Source: Mameliella sp. MMSF_3455 (lineage in GTDB: Bacteria > Pseudomonadota > Alphaproteobacteria > Rhodobacterales > Rhodobacteraceae). From it: DNA of 56,684 nt. The stretch's first letter is position 1, and each line of letters opens with the position of its first letter. The translations under genes were made by a program, and so were the position numbers. Shown here in pieces: positions 45,931 to 55,292 of this stretch. The DNA lies in the NCBI RefSeq assembly GCF_030733205.1, contig NZ_JASHJL010000033.1, positions 1-56,684 on the forward strand. Direction: 5' to 3'. The notes beneath the pieces are model-generated. The model was given only the letters and a program-made list of their open reading frames with translations. It was not told the DNA's origin and did not search any database.

Positions 45931-47145
45931 TCAGATCACCGCGCGTTCGATCATCGGGCGGTTCTCGGCGATGCGCTCGAACCCGTAGGTCGTCAGGTCG
46001 AGGCTGCGGTATTCGCCGTAGGTCAGCCATTCCGCCAAACCGCGCCCCATGGCCGGGCTCTGCTGCAATCCGTGGCCGGAAAACCCGTTCTGGAAGAGGA
46101 AGTTCCCGATCTCCGGATGCGGTCCCAGAACGGCGTTCTGATCCAGCGTGTTGTAGGCGTAATGCCCTGCCCATTCGGTCACGACGCGGATCGCCTCGAA
46201 CTGGGGAATGCGCGTGGCGAGGATCGGCCAGACATGCTCCTGCCAGCGGGCATGATCCATCGCGAAATCATCCGGATCGACGGCGTGATCCTGCTCGGGC
46301 GCGGCCCCGGCAAGGTAGGTCGTCGGCCCATCCTGCCGGACGTGCACACCCGTAGGGTCGATGGTCAGGGGCAATTCGCGGTCCAGCGGCGTTTCGGCAG
46401 AGAACACCCAGGTGAACCGCTTGCGCGGCTCCACCGGCAGGTCGATCCCGGCCATTGCCGCCGTGCGCGCCGCGCGCGGCCCGGTGGCATTCACCACATG
46501 GCCGCAAGCGATATGCTCGCCGCTGGCCAGCGTCACATGGGTGATCCGACCGCCCTCGCGGGTCAGGCCCGTGACCTCGTTTGCAACATATTCCACGCCC
46601 CGGTCGCGGGCCGAACGGCGGAACCAGTCGAACAGCGTGCCGCCATCCCAATAGCCCTCGTCGCGGGTATTGATCGACCCGGCAAGGATGTCGTCGAGCT
46701 GGTAGAAAGGATAGCGCGACGCGATTTCCGCGCGGCTCAGGATCTCGGTGCCAGCACCCTCGGCCCGCTGCACCTCGGCATTGCGGCGCAGGACATCGGC
46801 GAATTCTTCGGTGTCGGCCAGGTAGAGATAGCCATAGCTCTGCACGTCCAGCCGGGGCACGCGGCTATCGTTCATCCGCTCTGGCAGCTCCTTGATGAAG
46901 CGGGCCGTGAACTGCGAGATGCGGATGTTCAGCGGGTCGGAGAACTGCTGCCGGATGCAGGAGTTGGTGTGCGCGGTCGAGCATTGCGCGAAACTGGCAT
47001 CGCGTTCCACCACCAGAACCGACCCGTTGAAATCGGGGTTGTCGGACAGGAACCAGGCGGTGGCAGAGCCCATGATCGCGCCGCCGATGATGACGACGTC
47101 GTAGGAGGATTTCGTGGGCGTGGGGGAGAAACCGGGGGCTGCCAT
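45931..47145 (-). CDS. FAD-dependent oxidoreductase (DAO/sarcosine oxidase-like)
   Basis: 404 residues of the glycine oxidase/sarcosine oxidase (DAO) fold. The N-terminal FAD motif is DVVIIGGAIMGSATAWFL with VVERD after it, and the C-terminal flavin loop is NGFSGHGLQQSPAMG. It likely oxidises an N-methyl or secondary amino acid to an imine with release of peroxide or to a carrier. Its ATG overlaps the hyuB stop (TGATG), so expression is coupled. Together with hyuAB this fits breakdown of a hydantoin or N-methyl-hydantoin to sarcosine or a like amino acid. Confidence 0.87.
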   Translation of the reverse strand: MAAPGFSPTPTKSSYDVVIIGGAIMGSATAWFLSDNPDFNGSVLVVERDASFAQCSTAHTNSCIRQQFSDPLNIRISQFTARFIKELPERMNDSRVPRLDVQSYGYLYLADTEEFADVLRRNAEVQRAEGAGTEILSRAEIASRYPFYQLDDILAGSINTRDEGYWDGGTLFDWFRRSARDRGVEYVANEVTGLTREGGRITHVTLASGEHIACGHVVNATGPRAARTAAMAGIDLPVEPRKRFTWVFSAETPLDRELPLTIDPTGVHVRQDGPTTYLAGAAPEQDHAVDPDDFAMDHARWQEHVWPILATRIPQFEAIRVVTEWAGHYAYNTLDQNAVLGPHPEIGNFLFQNGFSGHGLQQSPAMGRGLAEWLTYGEYRSLDLTTYGFERIAENRPMIERAVI

Positions 47146-48842
47146 CAAAAGACCTCTCCGTCTTGGGCACGTTTCATGATCTGCGCGGCCTCTTCGGGCG
47201 TAACGGCGTAATGCCGGGCCGCGTGGTCGGGCGTGATGTAACCCAGCGCAAGGTCACGGCGGACCTGGGCCGGATCGCGCATCGACGGCGTGCCATAGCC
47301 TCCGCCGCCGGGGAATTCCATCAAAACGCGCTGCCCTTCGGGAACGCTCTGCCGCCCCTTGCCGCGCATCGCGGTTCCGTCCGACCGGGCAATGACCGTG
47401 GCGCCGCCGCTGCCTCCGCCGCGCCGCCCGCGCGCCGGGTGGTCGACCCGGTCCAGCATGGCGGAGAAGTCAAAGACATGCCCCTCGCGCGCACCGACCT
47501 CCATGAACTGGCCCAGCCCGCCGCGAAACTGCCCCGCGCCGCCCGAGTCCGGGCGCAGTTCCTTGCGCCAGACGATCACCGGCCCTGCCTGTTCCGTGGC
47601 CTCGACCGGCATGGTCATCACGCCCGAGGGAAAGGCCGTGGCGCTCATTCCGTCCAACCCCGGTCGCGCGCCCGATCCGCCAGAGTTGAAGGTGAGCACC
47701 TCGGCCCGTCGCGCATTCGTGGCCCCCGGTGCAGGCCGCAAGGACAGCATGAAATTGCACAGGCAGCCTGCGCCCTCGGCGGGCACCGTGTCCGGCAGCA
47801 GCTTGTCCAGCGCGTCATAGACCGTGTCGGGCACCATGTGACCGATGACATGACGCAGGGCGACGGGCGCCGGGAAGGGGGCGTTGACGATGGTCCCCTC
47901 GGGTGCCGTCACCTCGAAGGGCGCCAGAGAGGCTGCGTTGTTCGGGATCTCCGGTGCGATGGCGCATTTCAGCGCGTAGCAGGCATAGGCATTGGTATAG
48001 ACCATCGGCACGTTGATCCCCTTGGGATCGACACCGCTGGTCCCGGTCCAGTCGCAGAGGATGCGGTCAGCCTCGATGCTGAGCTGCACATGCAGGTCGA
48101 TGGGCGTGGCATAGCCGTCGATTCGCATGTGCCCGCTGGCCTTGCCCGGTGTCAGCGCATTGATCCGCTCCAGCGTGGCCTTGCGAGAGTTGGTGAGGAT
48201 GAAATCGGACACGCCTTCGAGGTCGGAGAGCGCGAATTCCTCCATCATCTCCAGCAGACGCCGCTGTCCGATCTCGTTGCAGGTGGCCAGCGCGTGGATG
48301 TCACCGACAAGCTGGTCCGGCTCGCGCACGTTGCCGCGGATGATCTGCAAGAGCGTCCGGTCCACTTCGCCGCGCTCGGCGAATTTCATGATCGGCAGGT
48401 ACAGCCCTTCCTCGTGGACGTCATTGGCATCGGCGCCGAAGCCGCGCCCGCCAATGTCCGTCACATGCGCCGTGCAGGCGAAGAAACCGATCAAGAGCCC
48501 GTCGCGAAAGACCGGCGTGACCACGGTGATGTCATGCTTGTGACCCGTGCCCTCCCAGGGATCGTTGGTCAGATAAACGTCGCCGGGAAACATCTTCTGC
48601 CGACCGATACGGCGGATGAAATGACCCAAGGCATCGGCCATCGCGTTGACATGGCCCGGCGTGCCGGTGACCGCCTGTGCCAGCATCTGCCCTTCGGCGT
48701 CGTAGACCCCGGCCGACAGGTCCCCCGCCTCGCGGACCGAGGGGGAAAAGGCCGTGCGCACCAGCGCCTGCGCCTGTTCCTCGACGACAGAGATCAGGCG
48801 GGTCCACATCACCTGGTAGGCGACCTTCGACGGTTCAGACAT
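47145..48842 (-). CDS. hyuB: Hydantoinase/oxoprolinase subunit B
   Basis: 565 residues of the HyuB family, the carbon-nitrogen hydrolysing partner of HyuA. Signature stretches are VYLTNDPWEGTGHKHDITVV, a conserved HVTDIGG, GGSGARPGLDG and FPGGGGYG near the end. ATP-dependent opening of cyclic amides (hydantoins, 5-oxoproline) is the family reaction. It overlaps hyuA by eight bases. Acetone carboxylase alpha belongs to the same superfamily but is about 200 residues longer and needs a gamma subunit, which is missing here. Confidence 0.9.
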   Translation of the reverse strand: MSEPSKVAYQVMWTRLISVVEEQAQALVRTAFSPSVREAGDLSAGVYDAEGQMLAQAVTGTPGHVNAMADALGHFIRRIGRQKMFPGDVYLTNDPWEGTGHKHDITVVTPVFRDGLLIGFFACTAHVTDIGGRGFGADANDVHEEGLYLPIMKFAERGEVDRTLLQIIRGNVREPDQLVGDIHALATCNEIGQRRLLEMMEEFALSDLEGVSDFILTNSRKATLERINALTPGKASGHMRIDGYATPIDLHVQLSIEADRILCDWTGTSGVDPKGINVPMVYTNAYACYALKCAIAPEIPNNAASLAPFEVTAPEGTIVNAPFPAPVALRHVIGHMVPDTVYDALDKLLPDTVPAEGAGCLCNFMLSLRPAPGATNARRAEVLTFNSGGSGARPGLDGMSATAFPSGVMTMPVEATEQAGPVIVWRKELRPDSGGAGQFRGGLGQFMEVGAREGHVFDFSAMLDRVDHPARGRRGGGSGGATVIARSDGTAMRGKGRQSVPEGQRVLMEFPGGGGYGTPSMRDPAQVRRDLALGYITPDHAARHYAVTPEEAAQIMKRAQDGEVF

Positions 48843-50943
48843 GGGCGGCGTCCTTTTGATCTGCGGAGTGCGGCAGGCGCACGTCCAGCGTGCCATCCGG
48901 CAGGGCGATGACCTCGCGGCTGGCGGGAACAACGACGGTGGTCTCGTCCTCGGTGATCAGCGCCGGACCGGTCACAAAGGCGCCCGTTGGCAGATCGGCG
49001 CGCGGCAGGACCTGCGCGGTCAGCCGCGCGCCGCGCGCGGGGTCAAAGAGCGGGCGGGTGCCCTCGCCAGTCATCTCGTCGGCGTGCGCGGTCGGCGCAA
49101 CAGGCTCAACAGCGGGCCGGGTGGTGAAGGCATTGACCGACCAGACCGTGATTTCCGCTTCCAGCCCCTCGACCGTGCGGCCGAACAGGGCGGTGTATTC
49201 CGCCTCGAACCTGCTCAGCAGCCGGTCGGCATCGGGCGCCGCCATGTCTTCTGGCGGGACAGGAACCGGAATTTCCCAACCCTGACCGGCATAGCGCATG
49301 AAGACCTTGGCCTCGGCGTCTATCGGGGCCGTGGCATCGCAGGTGCGCACGAAACTTTCCGCCTCGTCGCGCAGTTCGGCGAACAGCGCCTTGACCGTCG
49401 CGGCGTCGAACTCCCGCATCCGGGTAAAGACCGAGCGGTTCGCCTCGAAGCTGAAGGGCGCGCGCAGGAACCCGATGGCCGATCCCACGCCCGCGCCCTG
49501 TGGCACCAGGCAGCGCGCCACGCCCAGCTTTTCGCAGAGCCGCGCGGCGTGCAGTGGCGCGGCGCCACCAAAGGCAATCATCGTGTAACGGCCCAGGTCT
49601 TCGCCGTTTTCCACCGCGTGCACGCGCGCGGCATTTGCCATGTTCTCGTCCACCACCTCGGCCAGACCGTAAGCGGCTTCCAGCGCGTCCATCTCCAGCG
49701 TGTCTCCGATCTCTGCCCGTAGCGCCCCCTCGGCGCGGTCCGGGTCCAACGTGATGGAGCCGCCGGCGAAATTTGCTGGGTCCAGCTTGCCCAGGACGAG
49801 GTCCGCGTCCGTGACGGCGGGTCGCGTGCCGCCGCGCCCGTAGCAGGCCGGGCCGGGTTCCGATCCCGCGCTTTCCGGGCCGACACGGATCTGGTTCATC
49901 GCATCCACCGAAGCCAGCGAGCCGCCCCCGGCGCCGATTTCCACCATGTCGATCACCGGGATCGAGATCGGCATCCCCGAACCTTTCTTGAACCGGTAGC
50001 TGCGCGCCACCTCGAAGACCCGCGCCGTCTTGGGCGTATGCCCGCGGATCAGACAGATCTTGGCCGTCGTCCCGCCCATGTCAAAACTCAATACCCGGTC
50101 CAGCCCGTGCCGTGCCGCGATCTCGGCGGCAAAGATCGCGCCCCCGGCGGGGCCGCTTTCCACCAGCCGTACCGGGAATTTCGCGGCCATTTCCAGCGAG
50201 AGGATGCCGCCGCCCGAATGCATCAGGAAGACGGGGCAATCGGCCCCCTCGTGCGCCAGCCGTTCCTTCAGCCGGCCAAGATAGGACGCCATCAGCGGGC
50301 GGATATAGGCGTTGGCGATGGTGGTGTTGAAACGCTCGTACTCGCGCATCTGCGGCGAGACCTCGGAGGACAGCGAGATGTCCACACCGGGCAAAGCTTC
50401 GGCCAGCACCTCGGCCACCATGCGCTCATGCGCGTCATTGGCATAGGCGTGCAAAAGGCCCACGGCGACACTGTCGTATCCGCCCGCGCGCAGGGTTTCG
50501 GCCAGGGTTTCGACCTCGGCCCGGTCCAGCGGGATCAGGACACCACCGTCAGCGTCCATGCGCTCTTTCACTGTGTAGCGCCGGTTCCGGGGCAAGAGCG
50601 GCTCGGGCAGCACGAGGTTCAGGTCGTATTGCTCGAACCGGCTTTCGGTGCGCATCTCGATCACGTCGCGGAAGCCGGTGGTCGTGACCAGCGCCGTTTT
50701 TGCGCCGCGTCGCTCAATCAGCGCATTGGTGGCCAGCGTCGTGCCGTGGATCACCTGGGCGATCTGTCCCGCGGCCACGCCTGCGAGGTCGCAAACCCGG
50801 TGCAGCCCTTCGACGATGGCCTCTTCAGGGGCGGCATGGGTGGTCAGCACCTTGGTCGAGGTCAGCCCGTCCGGCCCTTCCAGTACCACGTCGGTAAAGG
50901 TCCCGCCGATGTCGACGCCAAGGCGATAAAGCGGTTCGGGCAT
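48835..50943 (-). CDS. hyuA: Hydantoinase/oxoprolinase subunit A
   Basis: 702 residues of the HyuA family, ATP-binding partner of HyuB. The phosphate motif LGVDIGGTFTDVV is at the N-terminus, with VIHGTTLATNALIERRG, FDMGGTTAKICLIRG, IGAGGGS and EPGPACYGRGG further on; all are family marks. It forms a cytoplasmic complex with HyuB. First structural gene of the unit after the LysR gene; the 70-base gap has a GGAGCC site before the ATG. Confidence 0.92.
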   Translation of the reverse strand: MPEPLYRLGVDIGGTFTDVVLEGPDGLTSTKVLTTHAAPEEAIVEGLHRVCDLAGVAAGQIAQVIHGTTLATNALIERRGAKTALVTTTGFRDVIEMRTESRFEQYDLNLVLPEPLLPRNRRYTVKERMDADGGVLIPLDRAEVETLAETLRAGGYDSVAVGLLHAYANDAHERMVAEVLAEALPGVDISLSSEVSPQMREYERFNTTIANAYIRPLMASYLGRLKERLAHEGADCPVFLMHSGGGILSLEMAAKFPVRLVESGPAGGAIFAAEIAARHGLDRVLSFDMGGTTAKICLIRGHTPKTARVFEVARSYRFKKGSGMPISIPVIDMVEIGAGGGSLASVDAMNQIRVGPESAGSEPGPACYGRGGTRPAVTDADLVLGKLDPANFAGGSITLDPDRAEGALRAEIGDTLEMDALEAAYGLAEVVDENMANAARVHAVENGEDLGRYTMIAFGGAAPLHAARLCEKLGVARCLVPQGAGVGSAIGFLRAPFSFEANRSVFTRMREFDAATVKALFAELRDEAESFVRTCDATAPIDAEAKVFMRYAGQGWEIPVPVPPEDMAAPDADRLLSRFEAEYTALFGRTVEGLEAEITVWSVNAFTTRPAVEPVAPTAHADEMTGEGTRPLFDPARGARLTAQVLPRADLPTGAFVTGPALITEDETTVVVPASREVIALPDGTLDVRLPHSADQKDAAHV

Positions 50944-51013
50944 GATGGGCTCCTGTCGGTGGTCCCGTCGAGCCTAGCGACCTGACATCATGCGATCCAA
51001 TTATTTGATCGGA

Positions 51014-51940
51014 TCAGGAGGATCGAGTTTTCTTATCCTCTGGGGGCGCCAAGTGCGCGCGCGCCACCTCCTGCGCCAGTTCGGCCGCCCGGGCGACATA
51101 GGACGGCGCCAGCCCCGCGTCGTAACGTGCCCGAAAGCGCAGCGGGTCCGGCACCCAAAGGTAGCGCAGGGGCACCAGCCGCCCGGCGGCGATCTGGTCG
51201 CGCAGCATGATCTCTGGCAGGCAGGCCAGCCCCAGGCCGTCCAGCGTCATCTGCAGGCAGGCGGCAAGGTTGGTCGAAGGCACCAGCCGCACGTCCAGGT
51301 CCGGGTGCGAGGCGACATGGTCGCGCAATTGTTCGAAGGGCAGGGTGCCACGGGCATGGGTCAACACCGGGTGCCGCGCGATGTCGCGCAGGCTCAGCGC
51401 GCGGCCCTGCAGGCCCAGGCCCGGCGCCGCGACCCAGACCTGTGGAAACGCGCCAAGGTCCACGCCACCCGAGATCTGCCGCCCGAACGGCCCGCTCTGC
51501 AACGTCAGGTCCAGCCCCCGGCTGAACAGCGCGGGCGAGAGATTGGCGGACAGATCCACCGTCAGTTCCACGTCGATGGCCGGAAACCGATCCTTGAGCG
51601 CCCGCAGGAAGGGGCCCAGCCAGCTGTGCACGATCATCTCTGTCACGCCGAGACGCAGCACGCCCTCGAACAGGTGATCTTCGCCAGCGGCGGCGACGAA
51701 CCCGTCCATCGCGGTCAGAACGGCCCGGGCTCGGGGCAGCATCGTCCGGCCCGTCGGCGTCAACCGGACCGACCCGGCGTCGCGGTTGAACAGGCGCAGC
51801 CCCAACAGCGATTCCAGCGCCGAGATCCGGGTCGAGATATTGGGCTGGGTCGTGTTCAGCCGTTCCGCTGCACGACGAAAGCTGGCCAGGTCGGCCACCT
51901 GCACGAAGGCTTCGAGCTGTTTGACGGTGATCTGGCCCAT
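51014..51940 (-). CDS. LysR-family transcriptional regulator
   Basis: 308 residues. N-terminal winged helix-turn-helix LEAFVQVADLASFRRAAERLNTTQPNISTRISALE, then the periplasmic-binding-protein-like ligand domain. The start is set by MGQITVKQLEAF; the long frame upstream runs through the riboswitch region and is not a gene. It is on the same strand as hyuAB and 70 bases upstream, not divergent as usual, so it may be self-regulated in one operon. It points away from the cobalamin riboswitch. Confidence 0.9.
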   Translation of the reverse strand: MGQITVKQLEAFVQVADLASFRRAAERLNTTQPNISTRISALESLLGLRLFNRDAGSVRLTPTGRTMLPRARAVLTAMDGFVAAAGEDHLFEGVLRLGVTEMIVHSWLGPFLRALKDRFPAIDVELTVDLSANLSPALFSRGLDLTLQSGPFGRQISGGVDLGAFPQVWVAAPGLGLQGRALSLRDIARHPVLTHARGTLPFEQLRDHVASHPDLDVRLVPSTNLAACLQMTLDGLGLACLPEIMLRDQIAAGRLVPLRYLWVPDPLRFRARYDAGLAPSYVARAAELAQEVARAHLAPPEDKKTRSS

Positions 51941-52067
51941 GCCTGCACTCTGTCGCCTGCGTTGCATCGGCGCAAGCGGCGGACTTGAGGCGGCACTTCG
52001 GCGTTCAAGCAAGTCTTTCGGCCCGAACCGCTTGACCGGGCGAGAGCGCTGCGCCACTTTGACCACA

Positions 52068-52242
52068 GATGGTGACCGCGCCCGCGCGGTCTGAAAAGGG
52101 AACGCGGTGAGGGGCTTTGTCCCAAGTCCGCGACTGCCCCCGCAACTGTAAGCGGCGAGCCATCCCGAAGTGACCACTGGGCCGCAAGGCCCGGGAAGGT
52201 TCGGGACAGCGCCTTGACCCGCAAGTCAGGAGACCTGCCATC
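52068..52242 (+). ncRNA. Cobalamin riboswitch
   Basis: Contains the consensus blocks in order: AAAAGGGAA then CGCGGTGA, CCCCGCAACTGTAAGCGG, GACCACTGGGCC, CGGGAAGGTTCGGG, GACCCGCAAGTCAGGAG and GACCTGCC. GATGG (52068-52072) pairs with CCATC (52238-52242) to close P1, and GACCGCGC/GCGCGGTC forms a stem near the 5' end. It senses adenosylcobalamin or a relative and should switch off the plus-strand gene at 52373. I did not see a clear terminator or sequestering stem. Confidence 0.92.
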
Positions 52243-52372
52243 GCCGGGCGCCTTGCGCCCAAGCCACTCAACCCGGGCGGGGTGCCCCGGAGACGCGAAA
52301 GACGAATGGCAATCTGCCGCCCGTCCTGCCGCCGATCCATGATCCCCGCCCCAGCCTTGCGCGGAGGGCGCG

Positions 52373-52678
52373 ATGACGATCGAACGGGTACTGACCACCC
52401 TATTGCAGACACGGGCCGAGACACTGGAACGGGCCCGGGAACTGGCCAGCATGGGCTACATGCAATGGCTGGGCAGCCTGCCGGGATGTGCGAGCTACAA
52501 GGAAGAGGCGCTGCATGCCTGGACCTGTGCCCAGCCGTTTGCGGGCACAGATCCGGCGGTGGCGGTGTTCTGCGACTTGCTGCATCACTCGATCCGGTGC
52601 CCGGCGGTGCCATTGGACCTGCCCTTGCCCCAGCCGCAACGACGCGGCGGCGCGCGGAAACGGCGGCTGTCGATCTGA
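52373..52678 (+). CDS. Unrecognised 101-aa protein under a cobalamin riboswitch
   Basis: I do not recognise the family. The protein is soluble, with an N-terminal helical part (VLTTLLQTRAETLERARELASM), four cysteines (C39 in LPGC, C52 in WTCAQP, C67 in FCDLL, C76 in RCPAVP) and a His pair (LLHHS), then a basic tail RRGGARKRRLSI. GGAGGG lies four bases before the ATG. It begins 130 bases after the riboswitch and has no other gene behind it on that strand. Cobalt or corrinoid handling, or a cobalamin-independent substitute role, is suggested by the riboswitch only. Confidence 0.8.
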   Translation: MTIERVLTTLLQTRAETLERARELASMGYMQWLGSLPGCASYKEEALHAWTCAQPFAGTDPAVAVFCDLLHHSIRCPAVPLDLPLPQPQRRGGARKRRLSI

Positions 52679-52698
52679 CCGGAGCTTTGCGCCGCAAT

Positions 52699-55017
52699 CT
52701 ATGCCGTGGTCGGACCTGACCCATTGTCTGCGGCCAGGTGCACGGTCTGCGTCGGGTAGGCAAAGTTGATGCCCAGCTCTTCGGCCAGGGACAGGATATC
52801 GAGGATCAGCGCCTGTTGCGCGGCGATCTGCGCCTCGTAGCTGAAAACGCGGAAGTGCCCCCATAGTTCGATGTCGATACTGTGGGGGCCAAGCGACGTG
52901 ATGCCGATCGTCACATTGTCGGTCTCGGCCTTCGGTTGATCGCGGTAAATCTCCATCAGCCGCGCCACGAACTGTTCCAGTTGCGCACGCGGGGTTTCGT
53001 AGGTGAGGCCGATCTTCATCAAGACGCGACGCCTCCGCCGGCTGCCCCAGTTGGATATCACCTGGTCAGAAAGCTGGGCGTTGGGCACGATCATCAGGGT
53101 GTCGTCCAGCTTGCGCAGGCGCGTCGAACGCAGGCCCACCGTTTCTATCACGGCCAGCGAGTCGGCTGCCTCGACGAGGTCGCCCTTGCGGAAGGGACGG
53201 TCGGACAGAAGGATCGCGCCGCCGATGATGTTGGACACAGTTTCGCGTGCGGCAAAGGCCAGGGCCACGCCGCCGATCCCCAGGCCGGTCAGGACCCCTT
53301 CGTAGGGCAGGCCGGCAACATCGGCACAGCCGATCACCGCCCCGACGACGATCAACAGTTTCATCAATCCCTGGGCCAGCGACAGTACGATTTCGTCCGT
53401 GTAGGCAAGGGTCTGCGTCGCCTTGGTCATAAGTGCGTCAAAGATCAGCGAGACGATACGATAGGTCAGCGCTGCGCCGGCCAGGATCAGCAGCATCGCG
53501 GACAGGCCCGACATCACGCCGAAAGCCCGCAACGTCAGGCCCAGCCGCTCGCTGGCGTCAAGGAACAGCAAGGCGACGGCCATCAAGCCGACCGGGCTGG
53601 CCAACTGTCCCACAAGGCGTCCCTTCTGGCTATCCCGTCCCGCCAGGCGGCGCGCGACGACCGATCCTGTCATCAGCACCAGCGTCATGACCCCCAGGTA
53701 GGCTAGCACTCCCATCCATTGCCAGGTCTCCAGTCCCCAGGCCTCGGCTTGCAGCCAACCGGCACGCGCAAGGACCGCCTGCCGCGTGGCAAAGAACTGT
53801 GACAGGGGCGGTTGCGTGGTCAGGCCGGGCGCAAGAGGCATCTTTTCGAGGGCCGCGTAGATGTCTGGCAACTCTGCCATCGTCTCGCGTGAGAAACGCC
53901 AGCGCCGCTCCACGGTGCGCCCCTCGTCGTCGAGGATGTCCGTGGGCGCGATGGTGATGTCGCCGACCGGATGGCGATAATAGACATACGGCAGGGGGCG
54001 GTTGGGATCGTCGGGGATCTCCTGCCAGTAGACAAAACCGATCCGGTCGATGCTCTGGCGGAGGTAATCGGCCATCAGCGCGCCCTCGATCCGGCGCAAC
54101 TGGCGCGGGACGTGATCAAGGTTCAGCGCCCGCAATGCACGGGCATCGCCCGCGCCGTCCCAGTCATTGGCACCAAGGAGAAAGTCCATCATCACCATGC
54201 GCGGACTGCCGGCTCGCGCCCGTTCGAGCGCCTCCAGCGTGTCGTGCCCCCGGGCATCAATCAGTCGTTCCAGATCTGCCTGCAGGATCACGGCAGGCGG
54301 GACGACCAGTTGCCACAGTCCATCAGTTCCCAGGCGGAACCGTAGGCTGTGGTCGGCGCTTGTGCCAGCCGGGCTGATCTCGAAGGCCAGCGTCTCGCCA
54401 GGCTCTGCCCCGGCGGGCGGGACCGGTGCATCCCAAAGCCGGAAAGTCGAGATGTCGAGGATGTGCCAGAGCGCGCGCCGCCGACGTTCCCGGTCCGACG
54501 AGTCCCCGTCCGGGCCATCGTAAGTCAGCAACGGTTCGATCCAGCGTACCTGGCCTTCGCGCCCGTGGTAGATGGCGTCATTGCCCGCGGTGAGGATGCT
54601 GCGCAGCGTCGCCTGCGGAGTGGCACCGCTGAACCAGGCGGGGCGTTGTTGCTGGGCGATCGCGGCGCGATGCCCGTTCCACCAGTCACCTGACCCGAAC
54701 CGCCCGGCAAAGCTTTGCCCGTCCGCCGACAGAACAAAGATGAAATCGCCGCTTTCCCCACCCTCGGACCATGTGCCGCGCAGAACTCCGTCGCGCGTTA
54801 CGCCGGCGACGGTGCCGCCGCCGGGCTGGTAGGTGCCGCTGACCGCGTCGCCGCGTTGTTGCAGAATCAGAAATGCCTCTCCGGAGGACCAGAAGGTCTG
54901 CCAGTCGCCGGGCCAGCCGGTATGACCCTCCGGTTGTGCCGCCAGCGCGCGGGGCAGCATCAGGCTACAGGCCAGCAGCATCGTAAGGGCGGCGATACGG
55001 CGAAGGGGCAGGGGCAT
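52699..55017 (-). CDS. Large MscS-family mechanosensitive channel protein
   Basis: 772 residues. A signal peptide (LLACSLMLPRALA) and a periplasmic domain of about 430 residues come first, the latter rich in Trp (WPGDWQTFWSSGEAF). Several membrane segments follow (for example WMGVLAYLGVMTLVLMTGSVV), then the MscS pore and beta domain: GIGGVALAFAARETVSNIIGG, LLSDRPFRKGDLVE and LRKLDDTLMIVPNAQL. It should release solutes during osmotic downshock, and the long N-terminal part suggests another input. Convergent with the riboswitch-controlled gene (20 bases apart). Confidence 0.9.
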   Translation of the reverse strand: MPLPLRRIAALTMLLACSLMLPRALAAQPEGHTGWPGDWQTFWSSGEAFLILQQRGDAVSGTYQPGGGTVAGVTRDGVLRGTWSEGGESGDFIFVLSADGQSFAGRFGSGDWWNGHRAAIAQQQRPAWFSGATPQATLRSILTAGNDAIYHGREGQVRWIEPLLTYDGPDGDSSDRERRRRALWHILDISTFRLWDAPVPPAGAEPGETLAFEISPAGTSADHSLRFRLGTDGLWQLVVPPAVILQADLERLIDARGHDTLEALERARAGSPRMVMMDFLLGANDWDGAGDARALRALNLDHVPRQLRRIEGALMADYLRQSIDRIGFVYWQEIPDDPNRPLPYVYYRHPVGDITIAPTDILDDEGRTVERRWRFSRETMAELPDIYAALEKMPLAPGLTTQPPLSQFFATRQAVLARAGWLQAEAWGLETWQWMGVLAYLGVMTLVLMTGSVVARRLAGRDSQKGRLVGQLASPVGLMAVALLFLDASERLGLTLRAFGVMSGLSAMLLILAGAALTYRIVSLIFDALMTKATQTLAYTDEIVLSLAQGLMKLLIVVGAVIGCADVAGLPYEGVLTGLGIGGVALAFAARETVSNIIGGAILLSDRPFRKGDLVEAADSLAVIETVGLRSTRLRKLDDTLMIVPNAQLSDQVISNWGSRRRRRVLMKIGLTYETPRAQLEQFVARLMEIYRDQPKAETDNVTIGITSLGPHSIDIELWGHFRVFSYEAQIAAQQALILDILSLAEELGINFAYPTQTVHLAADNGSGPTTA

Positions 55018-55191
55018 CCGTCGGATCCGTCTTGGGGTCGCGACAGCATAGGCGCTTGCGCGGCCCTCGTTGCGATTCGGGTCGGTGGGCCGGTCCTTGT
55101 TGGCGCCTGCGTGGCAGAAGGGTCACGGCGTTGCGCGGCTTTGGGTCAAAGTTGTCACAAGTCGGCGCGAGCAGAGGGCTTTGTTTCGTCT

Positions 55192-55243
55192 GCGAACCCG
55201 GAACAGAGTGTTTCCCGGCGCTGGATCTCAAAACCGGGTTCGC
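55192..55243. repeat. Inverted repeat before the PIG-L gene
   Basis: GCGAACCCGG (55192-55201) and CCGGGTTCGC (55234-55243), perfect 10-base arms 32 bases apart, in the 275-base gap between the divergent mscS-like and PIG-L genes. It may be an operator or the base of an RNA stem. The rest of the gap shows no gene. Confidence 0.5.
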
Positions 55244-55292
55244 GCAATGTTGGCATGTGTAAGGTGACGCGAGGTGAGAGTGTGGCTTTTTT

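Noticed and set aside
47145-50943. hyuA/hyuB as acetone carboxylase, which would complete an acetone pathway
   Set aside because: The B subunit is about 200 residues too short for the acetone carboxylase alpha subunit, and there is no gamma subunit gene. Hydantoinase/oxoprolinase fits better.
51941-52177. N-terminal extension of the LysR gene through the riboswitch region
   Set aside because: The LysR family N-terminus starts at 51940; the upstream part is antisense to riboswitch and leader DNA and has no family likeness.
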